Shown: positions 44,696 to 56,850 of the stretch, one piece after another
How the letters are laid out: each line of letters starts with the position of its first letter
How positions within the stretch are numbered: position 1 is the first letter of the stretch
Source of the DNA: Dactylorhiza incarnata
Taxonomy: Eukaryota; Streptophyta; Magnoliopsida; Asparagales; Orchidaceae
Assembly (NCBI GenBank): GCA_033032865.1
Contig: JAWHQI010000328.1
Coordinates: forward strand, 1,922,001-1,986,000
Length of the DNA stretch: 64,000 bases
Direction: 5' to 3'
Translations under genes and position numbers: made by a program
The notes under the pieces: model-generated
Database searches by the model: none
What the model was told of the DNA's origin: nothing
What the model saw: the letters and a program-made list of their open reading frames with translations, nothing else

Positions 44696-45990
44696 TTATA
44701 AATGTTGGTTTAAGAATTACGAGTTGAAGGCTCGGTGGTACGAGATAATACATAATTACAAGTGCATAAGATGTGGTGGGTCTTCGGTTCTGGCTTAGTC
44801 ATCACACCGATAGCAATTCGTTTACTCGGCAGTGCTAGTAGTTTGATTAGGGGCCAGGTTGTTTTTCTGCGCGTCCGACGGGACGGAATCCCGAAACCCT
44901 ACCTGGCCAATTTAGTTTAGTACGCAGGAGCTCGTGTGTACCGGGTACCAGTATCATAGCATAAATTAGGGCCTAGGTCTGGTAGTGTGACTTACCCACC
45001 TAGGTGAGGAGACGCCCGCTCCTCTGCCACTGTTTGACCACGACGGGAGGTGCCCGAGAGGTTAGCTACCTCCGAAAAGTGGGAACTAAAGGTCTGTACG
45101 TATAGAGTCGTGTGCATGAGTTACACCATTGCATTGCATATCATAACATAGCATTCTTGCAAAAATCAGAAACCTCATCGTAAAAATTAGTATGGGCTCT
45201 TTTATATGATGAGTTTACCTTAGTGCCAGATCCCTTAGCTTATGTGCTTTTGTGTGTTCATATAAGCTAAGGTTATATTCGTAGCTGCTCTTATTTATTA
45301 TACCTTCTTCTTTATATTTCATTGTCCTTTACTTATTGATGTCAAACTATACTCTGCTAGCATAGAATTGTTATCATTAAATGTCCAGTAATTATAAACC
45401 CTGCTAGTCTAGCCACTTGCCACCTGCTTTTGATTTACCCTTTGATGTCCTCCACTTCCTCCTCCCGCACAGTGCCTAGGAGTCGCGGGTGGAGGCAGTG
45501 AGGAATATGCTGAGTCTTATAGACTGACGGTCGGTGGACCTCAAAATTTTAGGGATGATGTGTCGGAACAGCAGGACCCCATTCAGGAGATAGGATAGGA
45601 GGACGGGATGAAGCAGAGCAGCCACTACACATCATCACAGCAGCAGCTACAGATGCATGAAGACAGAGTTGATAGCTTCTGCATAGATGTAAAGTGAGAG
45701 TGTTGTTGCACTATATTTGAACATATACCAGACATAAGACCTTAATCGTTTAGTTCTTTCTCATCGTGGACAATGTAATCTTGTAATTTATACATTTATT
45801 GTGATTTGTGGAGTTGTCTCTTCTAATGCTTATATTACTGTGAATTTTGGTTGGCCTGGAAGATGTTGAATAACCGGCAGGATCGACATATTGTGGCGTC
45901 GACCACATGGAGTAATGGTGTTGCCGCAAGACGACGGTTCTGGGGGGGTAAGACCCGAGAAAGAATGCAAAAAAAGAGGGTCTTACAAAC

Positions 45991-46002
45991 TGGTATCAGC
46001 TT
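45991..46002 (+). other. Primer binding site of LARD2 (tRNA-Met)
   Basis: TGGTATCAGCTT, three bases after the LTR end. TGGTATCAG matches the initiator tRNA-Met site. Confidence 0.75.
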
Positions 46003-48894
46003 AGCCGACTTTCGATCCAAGTAAAAGAAGTCTACAAACCCTGGTCCGCCCAGCTCAAGCTTAGTTTGAGGACAAACTTGCAGCGGAAGCAATGGTGTGC
46101 CCATACGGGAAATCACATAATTTTGTCCACTTAACGATGAGAGTAGGCCAACCTGACTAGTACACCGTATTGGTTTGACTTAGCAAGACTTCTCATAAGG
46201 TATCCTAGTCCGACATCAACCTCGAGTATATTTTGACCAAGTAGTAGGATACCCCCAAAGTGGCTTAAAGAAGGAGTTGAAAGCGTGTGTAAGTGTTCAG
46301 GGCTTACTCTCTGATATACCCACGTCACTTCCTAAGTGATATTAACACCCTTCACACAAACAAATAGGACAATCTTAAGTGATTTGGTGCTTGTGATTGT
46401 ACTATCAGATTAGTTTGAGACTCGTAAGGCTTAAATTATGTGCTTAGAAGCTAATACTCCACACTTCCACCCTCAGAAAACCATCGCAAGGAATCAAATG
46501 TGGAATGAGAATTCCAACTTAGAGAAGACTACTTAATTAGCACACAACCCTTGGAAAAGTTACGATAAATGGCATTTTGAGGGCAGAGAACCTTACCATA
46601 TACACAAATCTCGAGGACTATGTATCCATAAGGATTAAGTACACACTTGAAAATGTCCAAATTGTCGGATATAAGAAACTCAACACAAGACTTATGGGAG
46701 GCTAATCTTGTTTCTTCATTTATTGGGCCGCTATAATATTAACTTGGGTTATTTTAGAAACATAAAAGTCCCTACAATACAACTCCCAGGGCACCTATTT
46801 TGGTGCAGGGTATATAAAGTGAACCCTAGACCCAAATCGGTGTGCCCCCATCATCTGACTTATCCAGATAATCTGAATTTTACATCGTACATGTAATTTA
46901 GTACGATACATATGCAGTCCAAAAATCAGAATTTTGGAGATAAAGTTATATAGATTTGGAGATGGTTTCATTACATACGATTGTGGTAGACCTAAGGCTT
47001 AATGAAGATCAATCCACTCAAATCTTTATGGACGGTAGGCCTCAGAAAGGAAGGTCCCTGGACAAATTTGAGGCCATTTAGACCCCTACATATTGGTGGG
47101 TCCCACATGCAAGACCAAGGTAGCTTAGGGTAATACACATGTTGTTGCACACAGAGTTTTATGAATAATAATTATTTCCTTGGTCAATTCTCTTAGAATT
47201 GAAACACGCACTAGTTATCAAGAGATCGTTCATCTCTTAATGAATCAACGACCTTGAGGATTGAGTTCTGTCGGAAATTAGGGTTTGTGAACTCAGGTTA
47301 CATTAAGCACAATTGAGAATTCCAGGGTCAACTTCCCCTAGATCATTATAAAAATCTGGAATTTATCTCAAAGGGTGTAATTACACATTGGAAACTCCGT
47401 TTGGAATTTTATAGACATTATAGTCCACAAAATTGCTCTTACTCAAATTGCCCCCAATTACAATACCCCACCTCTTAATGACCAAATGAAATTTTGTTCC
47501 TTTCCTAGAATGATTATTATTGCTGGTCAAATGAAATTTGAAAAATCATGAGATTTGGGCAGTAGGCCTAATCGGAGCACAATAACGCCCTGGTGATTTT
47601 ATTATAATTGATCCCTGATGATTTTCTGTAGTTACTTCATAACAAGTAAATAATTAGCCCCTATGGTTAATAATTAATTTTCTGAAGAATCTTTAGGGGG
47701 AAAACTACGAATTTCTGTTGAACACTGTCTTGGATCATGAATAGCCTCTAGAAATTCTATTAAACCTATTGGCCTGATAACTGATACTTGGTGTACGAGA
47801 TGGGGACCCCATGATTATGAAAGAAATAAGAATTAGGCCAAAAACAAATACAACATTATGAAGAGTTCAAATCTGTAGAATTATCACTTACAAAACTCTG
47901 TGAATGATTTAGAGATCAATTTATGACATATTCACGATAGTTGATTCATAGGTGATAGGTCTCGTGCAAAATTTGAGCTTGGTTTGCGTTTAATAAAAAT
48001 GAGGACTATAGATTTGACTGTTAATAACACATGATTCGGGATAAAAATCAGGAATGAGGTTTCAGGACGCTAATGTGATTGGGTGCACTTCAAGAATTAA
48101 TCTTGGAGGATTTACAATATACAAATTTTATGAGCCTTGGAATTGATGACTCACGTGAATTTAAGTACCAGAATAAGGTTTGATTATTACTGGAGTATCC
48201 TTTTAGTTTAGTAAACGACCATGGACATAATTGCATTTACTAAATATGATTTTGGATCTTAGAAGCATGATTAAGCGTTGACTTAAAATATTAAAAGAAT
48301 GACGATGTCATGAAAAATTAGGAGAACAAGTATTGCCTAAGCCATAAGCATATCATGATCTTGGAAGACAAGTCTAAATTCTAATTGCAATCACCTAACA
48401 AATAAGAGTACTGATATCACGTGAACAATGATTGTGAACCACAGGAGGGTTAGATCCAAAGTGTTAATAAGGATGGTATTGAAAATATTAACGGTGAACA
48501 TGACGATATACTCACCGGATCGAGAATTGTATACTTTCGAAGACATCATACTATATATTATAGGGCTCGATTAAGTTGCACACTCGCCTTGTGAATGTGT
48601 AAATTCACTTCAATCTATGTCTTCCCTCCACTACGTATAACTTCATCCATTGGGAATTAGTGAAGAACCCCCAGGAAGAAGATCTTGGTTACGAACATAG
48701 TAAGATTTAACAAAAGTGCACTTGGGAGAAAACTGAGGATGAGGCGATGTGAACTAGACCTAACCATTTCCAATATTAGATGGGAGTCATACTGCACTAA
48801 AACTACTAAATCTTCCGGGTATATTCTGAACTCTGACTCCCGTAGCCCTAACTTAAATTTCGAGGATGAAATTGTTTCTTCGTTTATTGGGATT
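46003..48894 (+). other. Non-coding internal domain of LARD2
   Basis: No gag or pol. The part from about 46930 to 47900 is distantly similar to the LTR around 39770-40500. It ends AAATTTCGAGGATGAAATT… TTTATTGGGATT before the 3' LTR, where the end of a chromovirus pol frame (FEDE) may survive. A similar TTGTTTCTTCATTTATTGGG string at about 46710 may be a relic of an older element end. Confidence 0.6.
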
Positions 48895-50097
48895 TATAAC
48901 AACCCCAAAACAACTAGACCCCTAAGATGCATTTTGTCATGACAAGGTCATGACATTGCTCTATGAGACCAAACTGGCCATAGAACCAGGGTGAATAGGT
49001 AAAAATCACCTTGGTGTGCAAATAGTTAAATATGAGTCCAAATTTTGGAGCTTGATATGTAAGATTCAAAAGGACAAGTTGGACCCGTCAACTCTTCCTA
49101 AACCCCTTAGAGAGTTCCTTGGGTCACCATGGGTCCATTGGGGTTAGTCAGATGGGCAATTTGACCAGAGTCAACATAGACTCTAATTTGGTTAAATCAC
49201 CCATATTGGACCAACTAGATAATTAGAGTTCAAGTTGACCCCACCCTAGCATCCCTAATAGTTTAGAGAATTCAATAGGTCACTAATGACCCAAAGAGCC
49301 AAGCCAAGACCATGAACTAGGACAAAATTACCATTGGGCCCACTTAGCCAATTTGGCCCAAATGGCTCAATTGAGCTAAATTAGGCCTAACCTAGTCACA
49401 TTTCACCATAATTGGTGTCCATAAACCCAATGACACCAATGTGGGTCAGCCAAATTGGTTGGGTTGACCTAGGGTCAACCCTAACCCATTAAACCCTAAA
49501 TTATTCACCTTGTGTCAAGTTAGCCCAAAGTCCAAATCAATTGGGTATAGCCCAATGCCAAGGCCCAAACAAAAAAAAATGGGCCCATGAAATTTTTGAA
49601 CCCTGAGAATTCCGAAATTCATAAAATTGGGTTGAATTATTTGGGGGAAAAGACAAAGATGGGACATGGGAAGAGGAAAATGGGATTGAGTGACAAATGG
49701 CACTCAATCCCCCTTCCCAAGCACCCTTCTGAGCTCCTCCATCAGTTCCCCATCTTTTCCCTAAGCTGTGCATGCAATTCCATTAGCTGTCATGGGAGGT
49801 GCCACCTTGGCCGAACCCCATGCAATGGCCGACTTGGATTAAAGCTCCCCCACCCCAAATTGAAGGCTTCAATACCTTCAGTGAGTAGAGAGGAAGAGAA
49901 GCCCCATGGGAATTATAGGAATCGGGCACTAGAAGGGGAGATCACCATAGGAGCTCAACAAAATTTTCGGCCATGGAAAACACGAGCTTCCTTCAACCTC
50001 AAGTCAAATCAAGGCAAGTTCCTCTCCCCCTCCTCCAGCTCTAGTTATCTCATCTATTCCGTTTTAATTCGTGGATGAAAATGGTGGTTTCGCCGTT

Positions 50098-51702
50098 TGA
50101 TGAGTCCCAAATATATACACATTTATGGACTCATCTGGGCCGATTTTCTAGTCTATGCACTTCACTTTAGTCATGTTTTCACTTATATTTGATTCTCCAT
50201 GCTAAGTGCACCTTTAGGCCCGTTTTGGTGTCATTTCTTGTTTATCTTCATTATTAGTTTTCATGCATGGTTAAGTGCCACTTTCAGTGGTTTGATTAGT
50301 GTTGTATGCTGGAGCAGGAGTCGTGCAGGTGTTTCCGGTACAAATCTGTACAGGAATACTACGCACGATCACTGGTTCTACTGCGCACGACCACTGGTCG
50401 TGCGCCACTGATCGTGTGCACTTAACCCCTGAAAACTGAGTTCTGTTTTCCTTATCGCACGACCACTTACGATAGCGCGCACGATCACTGGTCGTGCGAA
50501 CATTGTATTTTATAATTTTATTTCCTTTCAGGCTCCGTCCAGGCAGGCGCACGATCACAGGATGCTAGTGCGCACGACCACTGGTCGTGCGCCAATGACC
50601 GTGCGCGCTGTTCATTCCAGCGCCTATATATTATCCTGCTCGCGAATTAGGTCGGGACCTCGCCGTTTTTCCGCCCAGCTTCGCCATTTTCGCCCCTTCC
50701 GCAAGTTTTTCGCCCCATCCATCGCCGCCCACCATATGGAGGTGCTCCGGGCTTGTTCTTCACGCCAATCTTGAGCCGGAGCTTCCTCTCGGCCTCCTCC
50801 TTCATCCTAGCGCTCCAAGGGAATACCTAACCGCCATCACCATCAAGCAAGAGGAAGTTTGCAACCTCTACCGGATCGTGACACGAAGAAGACGGGCTCA
50901 TTGGAGAGTAGTGACAGCTCTCTCTACCCTGGACGTAGTTGCGGACCGAGCTTGGACGTGGATTGACAACCCGGCGATTCCAACCGTGAATCTACAACGA
51001 GACTTCAGATTCGGTCGATTTCTTGCCTTATTCTTCTCTTATTGATGTGTGTATGCAGTTAGATCTATGTATTAAGATGAAGTTGCACTTAAACTAGTTT
51101 GTATTTCTATATATTTCATGTCTATGTGAAATGTTTATTGTTTGAGTTGCTTTAGGTGCGCCACCATTCCATCCTCCATCCCGCCGTCACGTTCGGTGCC
51201 GCACTAGCAATTGCTAGTGGCGTGCTTGTCGAAGAGGTGCTTGCAACCCTCATTCCGTTAGCCTACTCGCCCATCCGCCTACCGAAGCGTGGCATAGCGG
51301 CCCGTGTATTCCATCCCGCCTAACGAAGTAGCGCGCTCAAGGCCTGCATAGTTCGATTCGTTTGCCTACCCGTCCATCCGCCCTTACGAAGTAGCGCGTT
51401 CAAGGCCTACGTAGTCTTCCATCCCGCCGAGCGAAGCTTTGCATAGCGACATTGCATAGGAGTAGTTATAGTATTTTCTCTTTATTGTCCACAATCCAAA
51501 ACCCCCGTTTCCGCATCCATCTTCTCGAAAGGACTTCAATCTCAAGTCCTTCCTCGATAATAAACTCCACCTTACTGTGTTCCTTTGAGATCGATACTTG
51601 GGGATTCATTCCCATTTTATATTACTTGAACGATCGGTACACTGCCGTTTCGTGTCGCAGTTGAGCTACCGCCTATAGCGGTGTGTGAGATTTGCGCCAT
51701 CA
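50098..51702 (+). mobile_element. Athila/Tat-like solo LTR in LARD2 3' LTR
   Basis: 1605 bp, TGATGAGTCCC…GCGCCATCA, flanked by CCGTT (50093-50097, 51703-51707). No internal region. U3 has several GCGCACGA / TCGTGCGC dyads, including perfect 11-bp arms at 50570-50592. The TATA (TATATATTA) is at 50625-50633. The ends resemble Athila/Tat LTRs, but the body does not match A1 or C. Confidence 0.8.
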
Positions 51703-53510
51703 CCGTTTCAATTTCTTTCTCCTAACCGAAAAATGAGAACGTCGGGGGACCACCTCCGGCCGCCTCAGGCTGAGTTCTCACGGCCATTCGCTAGCCCTAC
51801 CTCGGCCGAAGGTGAAGGCTTGGGGGATTCTCCAGCAATGGCCGGAGATCTTCGAAAAACTGCCCGCAACTCAGCCCAGGACTAGATAATCCGAGCCATT
51901 GGCTCAAGGAGGAAGACGGGTTGCTAACCGTCCGATCTGGATGATTGGATAACCGCAGCCCAGTTTATTTAAATTAAACTTATTTAAATGATTTCGTCAA
52001 ACTATACCCGAATTTTGTAAGCCGATTTTGAGGTCCTTAGAGGCCGAAAAATCAAAAATTCCCAGAGACATGACTTGTAGATCCTGGAGTCTACTTTAAT
52101 TAGAAATTGAGATCATGTCAATTGATGACTTGTAGCCCCTTGTAGGTCGGATTTAGTGGGACTGGTCCAAATAGTGAACCAACCACATTTTTATTAATTC
52201 CCATTGATTGGGACATCACCAAGGCCTGAAATTTTGGGCACGGTTGAGATACATATAGAGGCATATTCAATAGAAATTTTAGATTTTTAGGACAAAAATG
52301 TCCTATGGTTTTGGAAAATTTACTTTTCCATGTGACACCTAAATCTAGGGTTATACAAGGTCAACTCCACTCAAATCTCTGGTGGATTGTAGATTAGATC
52401 AAGGATAGTCCATGGACAAAATTTGATGTCACTTGGACTCATGCATGTTGAGATATCTCACATGCAAGATCTTTAGTCATGATGAATGGTAACCCCTTTA
52501 ACCCAATGACCTAATTTGTGAAATTAATGGAGAAATCCTCCATGCATGCCTCTGAAACCTTGGGGTATTTGTATGTCATGGGGTTATACACTATGGATAT
52601 GAGTTTCATAACTTTTGGAAATTATTTTCCTAAAGTTTTGAATTAAACAAAAATTGTCACACTTTTAAATAAATGAAATAACTTGTATCAAAACCTTAGG
52701 AATAAATCCAAAACTCTGGGAAATGGGTCTTTGACTTGAAGGGCATATTCAAGAATTTTGCTGGATTTTTTTTATTACATTTACTTCTCTGAATTTGATT
52801 TAATTTGGTAGGTCAAATTCATTAAAGTATGAAATTTAGGCCACATATGCCATTGGAAAATTATGAAATTATTTTAGTAGATTCCCTTAGTGATCGTATG
52901 GCTCTGTAAATTTTTACAGAATTTTTAGAATAACTTTTGCAGTAGATATCATTTTATTAAAGAAAATCCCCTTTTTGTATTTAATTAAATTGATGGGGTA
53001 AATTAGTTTCTAAAATTCCAAATCTCTGGCTATAGTGATATTTTCATGTTTTGGACCTCTGGTAATTAATTCAAATCATGTTGATGATTTTATACAGTAG
53101 TCACATTACAAAATAAGTGTAAACCCTTATTATATTTAATTCTGAAAATAGGGTAATATAGTTCATAAAATATTGATTATCTGGATTTGGTAGTTTTATA
53201 GTGTGACACACCAGTAGCAATTATCTCGAGATATTATGATGGAAATTTAGGGTAGGTCTTTCACAAACCTTGGAAAAAAACCCAAAATAGTTTTTAATTT
53301 AATTATGGTGAAAATAATTGTTGCCAATTTAAGATTATCTGGAAATTTTAATTTTATGTTGAGTTACATCAGTAGAATTAATTTCAAGTTGTTGGGATGA
53401 AAATTTCGGGTAGACCCTTCACAAAATATGAAATGTCTTCCATGGGTATTTTAATTACTTATGGAGAGATTTAATTGTGGGAGGTTATCAAATTTAGGAT
53501 TTGAGGTTTT

Positions 53511-54370
53511 TAGACCATTATTATGTCATATTGAGTTTCTCAGAATTTATGGAGATCAATTGTTGACACTTGGTGTATAAACCTCTATTTGCACCCCATC
53601 TATTTTAAATAGAATTTGTGAATAGATATTCCTTGGAAAAATGTGAAACTTGGTGTATAAACCTCTATTTGCACCCCATCTACTTTAAATAGAATTTGTG
53701 AATAGATATTCCCTGGAAAAATGTGAAACTTAGGGTTTAAGGTTTTTAGACCATTATTATGTTATATTGAATTTCTCAGAATTTATGGAGATCAATTGTT
53801 GACACTTGGTGTATAAAACTCTATTTGCACCCCATCAATTTTAAATAGAATTTGTGAATAAATATTCCCTGGAAAAATGTGAAACTTAGGGTTTAAAGTT
53901 TCTAGACCATTAGTATGTTACTGTGAATTTAACAGAATTTATAGAGATCTCTAGTTGATGCTTGATGTGCAAATCACTACTTGCACCCCATTCACTTTAA
54001 ATAGAAATCATGATTAAATATTCCCTGGAAAAATGTGAAACTTAGGGTTTGATGTTTTTAGACCATTACTATATTACAATGAATTTATCAAAATTTCTAG
54101 AGATCTCTAGTTGATACTTGAGGTGTAAACCCTATTTGCACACCATTCATTTTAAATGGAAATTATGATTGAATATTCCCTAGAAAATATGAAACTTTGG
54201 GTTTGAGGTTCTTAGACCATTACAATGTTATATTGAATTTATCAGAATTTATGGAGATCATTAGTTGATACTTGGTGTACAAAACCCTATTTGCACACCA
54301 TCCATTTTAGATAGAAATTATGATTAAATATCCCCTAGAAAAATTATGAAATTTAGGATTTGAAGTTTTT
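53511..54370. repeat. 156-bp degenerate tandem array (LARD2 3' LTR)
   Basis: Partner of 42660-43615. A partial unit near 53640-53660 joins two copies out of register. Confidence 0.8.
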
Positions 54371-54805
54371 AGATCGTTACTCATTGTGAACCTATGGTAA
54401 GAAGTTGGAACTCATTAAGACATGATAGGGCCAGGGTTCCATCTTAAGAGTGAAACCTAGTTCAATCCCACCTTGGTCTGCGAACAGTAGAAACTGAAAA
54501 CATAGATTCGGACCCCTCTCTTATGGTCACCACCCCTAGAGTTATTAACTCTTAGCGATTTGCATATGCCTAATTAGGTTGGAGGATTAATCACTAAAGG
54601 CAGTCAACGGAAGTGAAGACCAGGTGTGTTTAGTAAAACTATCAATTCAGAAATTTGACAAGGGCCTATTAGGGAAGGTGAAGAATGACTTAGCAGGAAG
54701 TTCAAGTTGTGATTGAGAGATAACACAAGGAATTTAGTTAGTCACTAGGTATGACATGGTTTGGTGTTCAATAGAACACCGACACAGGTCTGCCCGAGTC
54801 AAATC

Positions 54806-54810
54806 GTAAT
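54806..54810. repeat. Left target-site duplication of copia element (GTAAT)
   Basis: GTAAT here and at 62790-62794. Confidence 0.88.
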
Positions 54811-55815
54811 TGTTGGGAATCTTGCCCACATGATTCCTGATTTGAAGAAGTCACCAAGTCAAGAAAACTTCACTTTGTATTTGATCACTTATCTAGCTTA
54901 TAAATCTCAGAAAGTTAGTAGAACAAGATTCGTCAAACGCAGAAGGAAGTTCGTCGAATGAAGAATGGAGTTCATCGAATGCTGAGAATTGGCGAGTTCG
55001 TCGACCGCTGAGACTTGGAGTGTTCGTCGAACGCAAGAAGGAAGATCGCCGAACTCAGAAGGAAGATCGCAGACCGCTGAGACTTGGCGAGTCAGTCGAC
55101 CGCTGAGAATTGGCGAGTTCGTCGAACGCAGAGACGGGACAGAAGAATGAAGCTTGTCGAACGTAGAATGTTGTTCCTCTAATGAAGATTGCCGTTCGTC
55201 GAACGAAGAAAAGAATGAAGACAAAAGGAAGAAATGTCATCAAGAAGACGCGGTATCATCGACATCACCAAAGTGGCCTTGTCGTCGAGAAGTTGAAGAA
55301 GCCTTGTCGCTGAAAAGGCTAATTATGACTAATGGCGGTGAACATCGTCGTAAAGAAGGCATGTCGTCAAGAAGACTGAAGAAGATCAGCTGAAGACAAA
55401 GAGTTGCTAAAGTATGTTCTAACAACATGTTATCACTCATGTCGTCGAGAGAACAACGTAATTACAACGATAGTCCGCAAGAGAGAAGCTCTCGACGACA
55501 CAGTCAGAGATAGCATATCGTCGTATATGCAGAAGCGCCAGAATGTCTTGTATCGTCGAGATACCAGCATCAGAGGCAGAAGCATGAAGAATTGAAGATC
55601 TACCAAGTTTAAGGCATCGACAAAGTCCTGTCGTCGAGATATTGTCCATGACGTCGTAACAATGGAAATATCGTCGAGACAGATTCAAATGTTGCGGAAG
55701 CCCTGTCAACATTTAATGCAGCCGCCTGATTGTCTAATCAGCGCGTGCTCTTAAGGAAAGGAGCGTCTGACACTTAAAGAACTTTTTCAGAAGACCGCCG
55801 GGGACCTCGCAGTCT

Positions 55816-55823
55816 TATAAAAG
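55816..55823 (+). promoter_or_regulatory. TATA box of copia 5' LTR
   Basis: TATAAAAG in GTCTTATAAAAGAGATAA, conserved at 61827-61834 in the 3' LTR. Confidence 0.7.
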
Positions 55824-56138
55824 AGATAAAAGGTTGCCCTAATACGGGAGGGAATCGATCAATAAAAAAAAACTTGCGCATACAAAAAAAGAACAGAAAA
55901 AGCGGCGCAAGAAAGAAAGTAAAAAAGAAGAAGCAGTCATCTCCGTCGACTGATAAGAAGCCAATCCTCATCAGGCTAAGAAAAGATTGATGAAGAACTG
56001 TGCGCTCAAGATCTGATTCAGGAGCATCTTCTTCAACCTTTAGAAGCCGATCTTCAACAAGCTAAAGTTGCCGATCTTCATCCGGCAGAAGAAATAGTTT
56101 TTCTACTGTAATTTCTTGTAAGGCTTGCAGGCCTATCC

Positions 56139-56342
56139 GTCTAGCTTGAGGGCTGGAGAGCTATGAGGCTTGATGGCCAGGGCAGTGGACTTGCAGGTCC
56201 GACACCGTCTAGCTTGAAAGCTGGAGAGCTGTGAGGCTTGAGGGCCAGGGCAGTGGACTTGCGGGTCTGACACCGTTTAGCTTGAGGGTTGGAGTGTTGT
56301 GAGGCTTGAGGGCTAGGGCAGTGGACTTGCAGGTCCAATCTT
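56139..56342. repeat. 68-bp tandem repeat, three copies (copia LTR)
   Basis: Units start GTCTAGCTTGAGGG and contain GGGCAGTGGACTTGC. The region is G+T rich (GGCTTGAGGGCC). The partner is at about 62150-62355. Confidence 0.8.
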
Positions 56343-56783
56343 GCCGAGCTTGAGGGCTCGGGCGTAGTAGGGGCTTGCAGGCCTAGGCTGTAGGCACAGG
56401 ACTTGTGGGTCTGTGTTGTGTAGGGCTTGAGGGCCTGAGTGTCGAGCTTGCGGGCTCGGGGGCAGTACGGGCTTGCGGTCCTAGGCTGTTGGACTTGCGG
56501 GTCCGTGTTTTAGGGCTTGAGGGCCTGAAGTTTTTGCGGCGTTTGCCGATCCTAGCACACTGCTGGGTAGGCGCAGAGGGACAGAGAACTACTTAAGACA
56601 CCCGTTCTTGAGGAACCTCTATAGATCTTATGTCATCTGGTGCGCTTTATCTGTGCTTATCTGTGCGATATTTTTTGTTCTGTGCTTGAATATTTGAAAC
56701 TCGTGCAAGTAGATTAAAAAAATAGCCCAGATCACCTAACACCCCCCCCCCCCCCTCTAGGTGAACGTTCCATAAACAACAAA

Positions 56784-56795
56784 TGGTATCAAAGC
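56784..56795 (+). other. Primer binding site of copia element (tRNA-Met)
   Basis: TGGTATCAAAGC, two bases after the LTR end. Confidence 0.85.
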
Positions 56796-56850
56796 GAGGT
56801 TGATCAAAAGAAGACTTAACCGTCTGATCTAGATTGTGGAATGACTCACT

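Larger units (their letters stand above)
37935..45987 (+). repeat. 5' LTR of LARD2, split by a solo LTR
   Basis: Starts TGTAACATTCCC and ends AGGGTCTTACA. It contains the copia solo LTR (40695-42408), a degenerate 156-bp tandem array (42660-43615) and a 44-bp hairpin array (44308-44695). The open frame at 38818-39363 (181 codons) is not kept in the other LTR and is probably not coding. The rest is AT-rich without a recognised function. Confidence 0.85.
54811..56781 (+). repeat. 5' LTR of copia element
   Basis: 1971 bp, TGTTGGGAATC…AACAACA. U3 carries many TTCGTCGAACG-type repeats (54930-55260) and further TCGTCGAGA motifs to 55690. TATAAAAG at 55816-55823. U5 has a 68-bp tandem repeat (56139, 56207, 56275). 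A C14 run at 56742-56755 is C7 in the other LTR. Confidence 0.88.

Noticed and set aside
46131..46328. Small minus-strand frames in the LARD2 internal domain as host exons
   Set aside because: No splice-site context or recognisable motif; the region is bounded by LTRs of one element.
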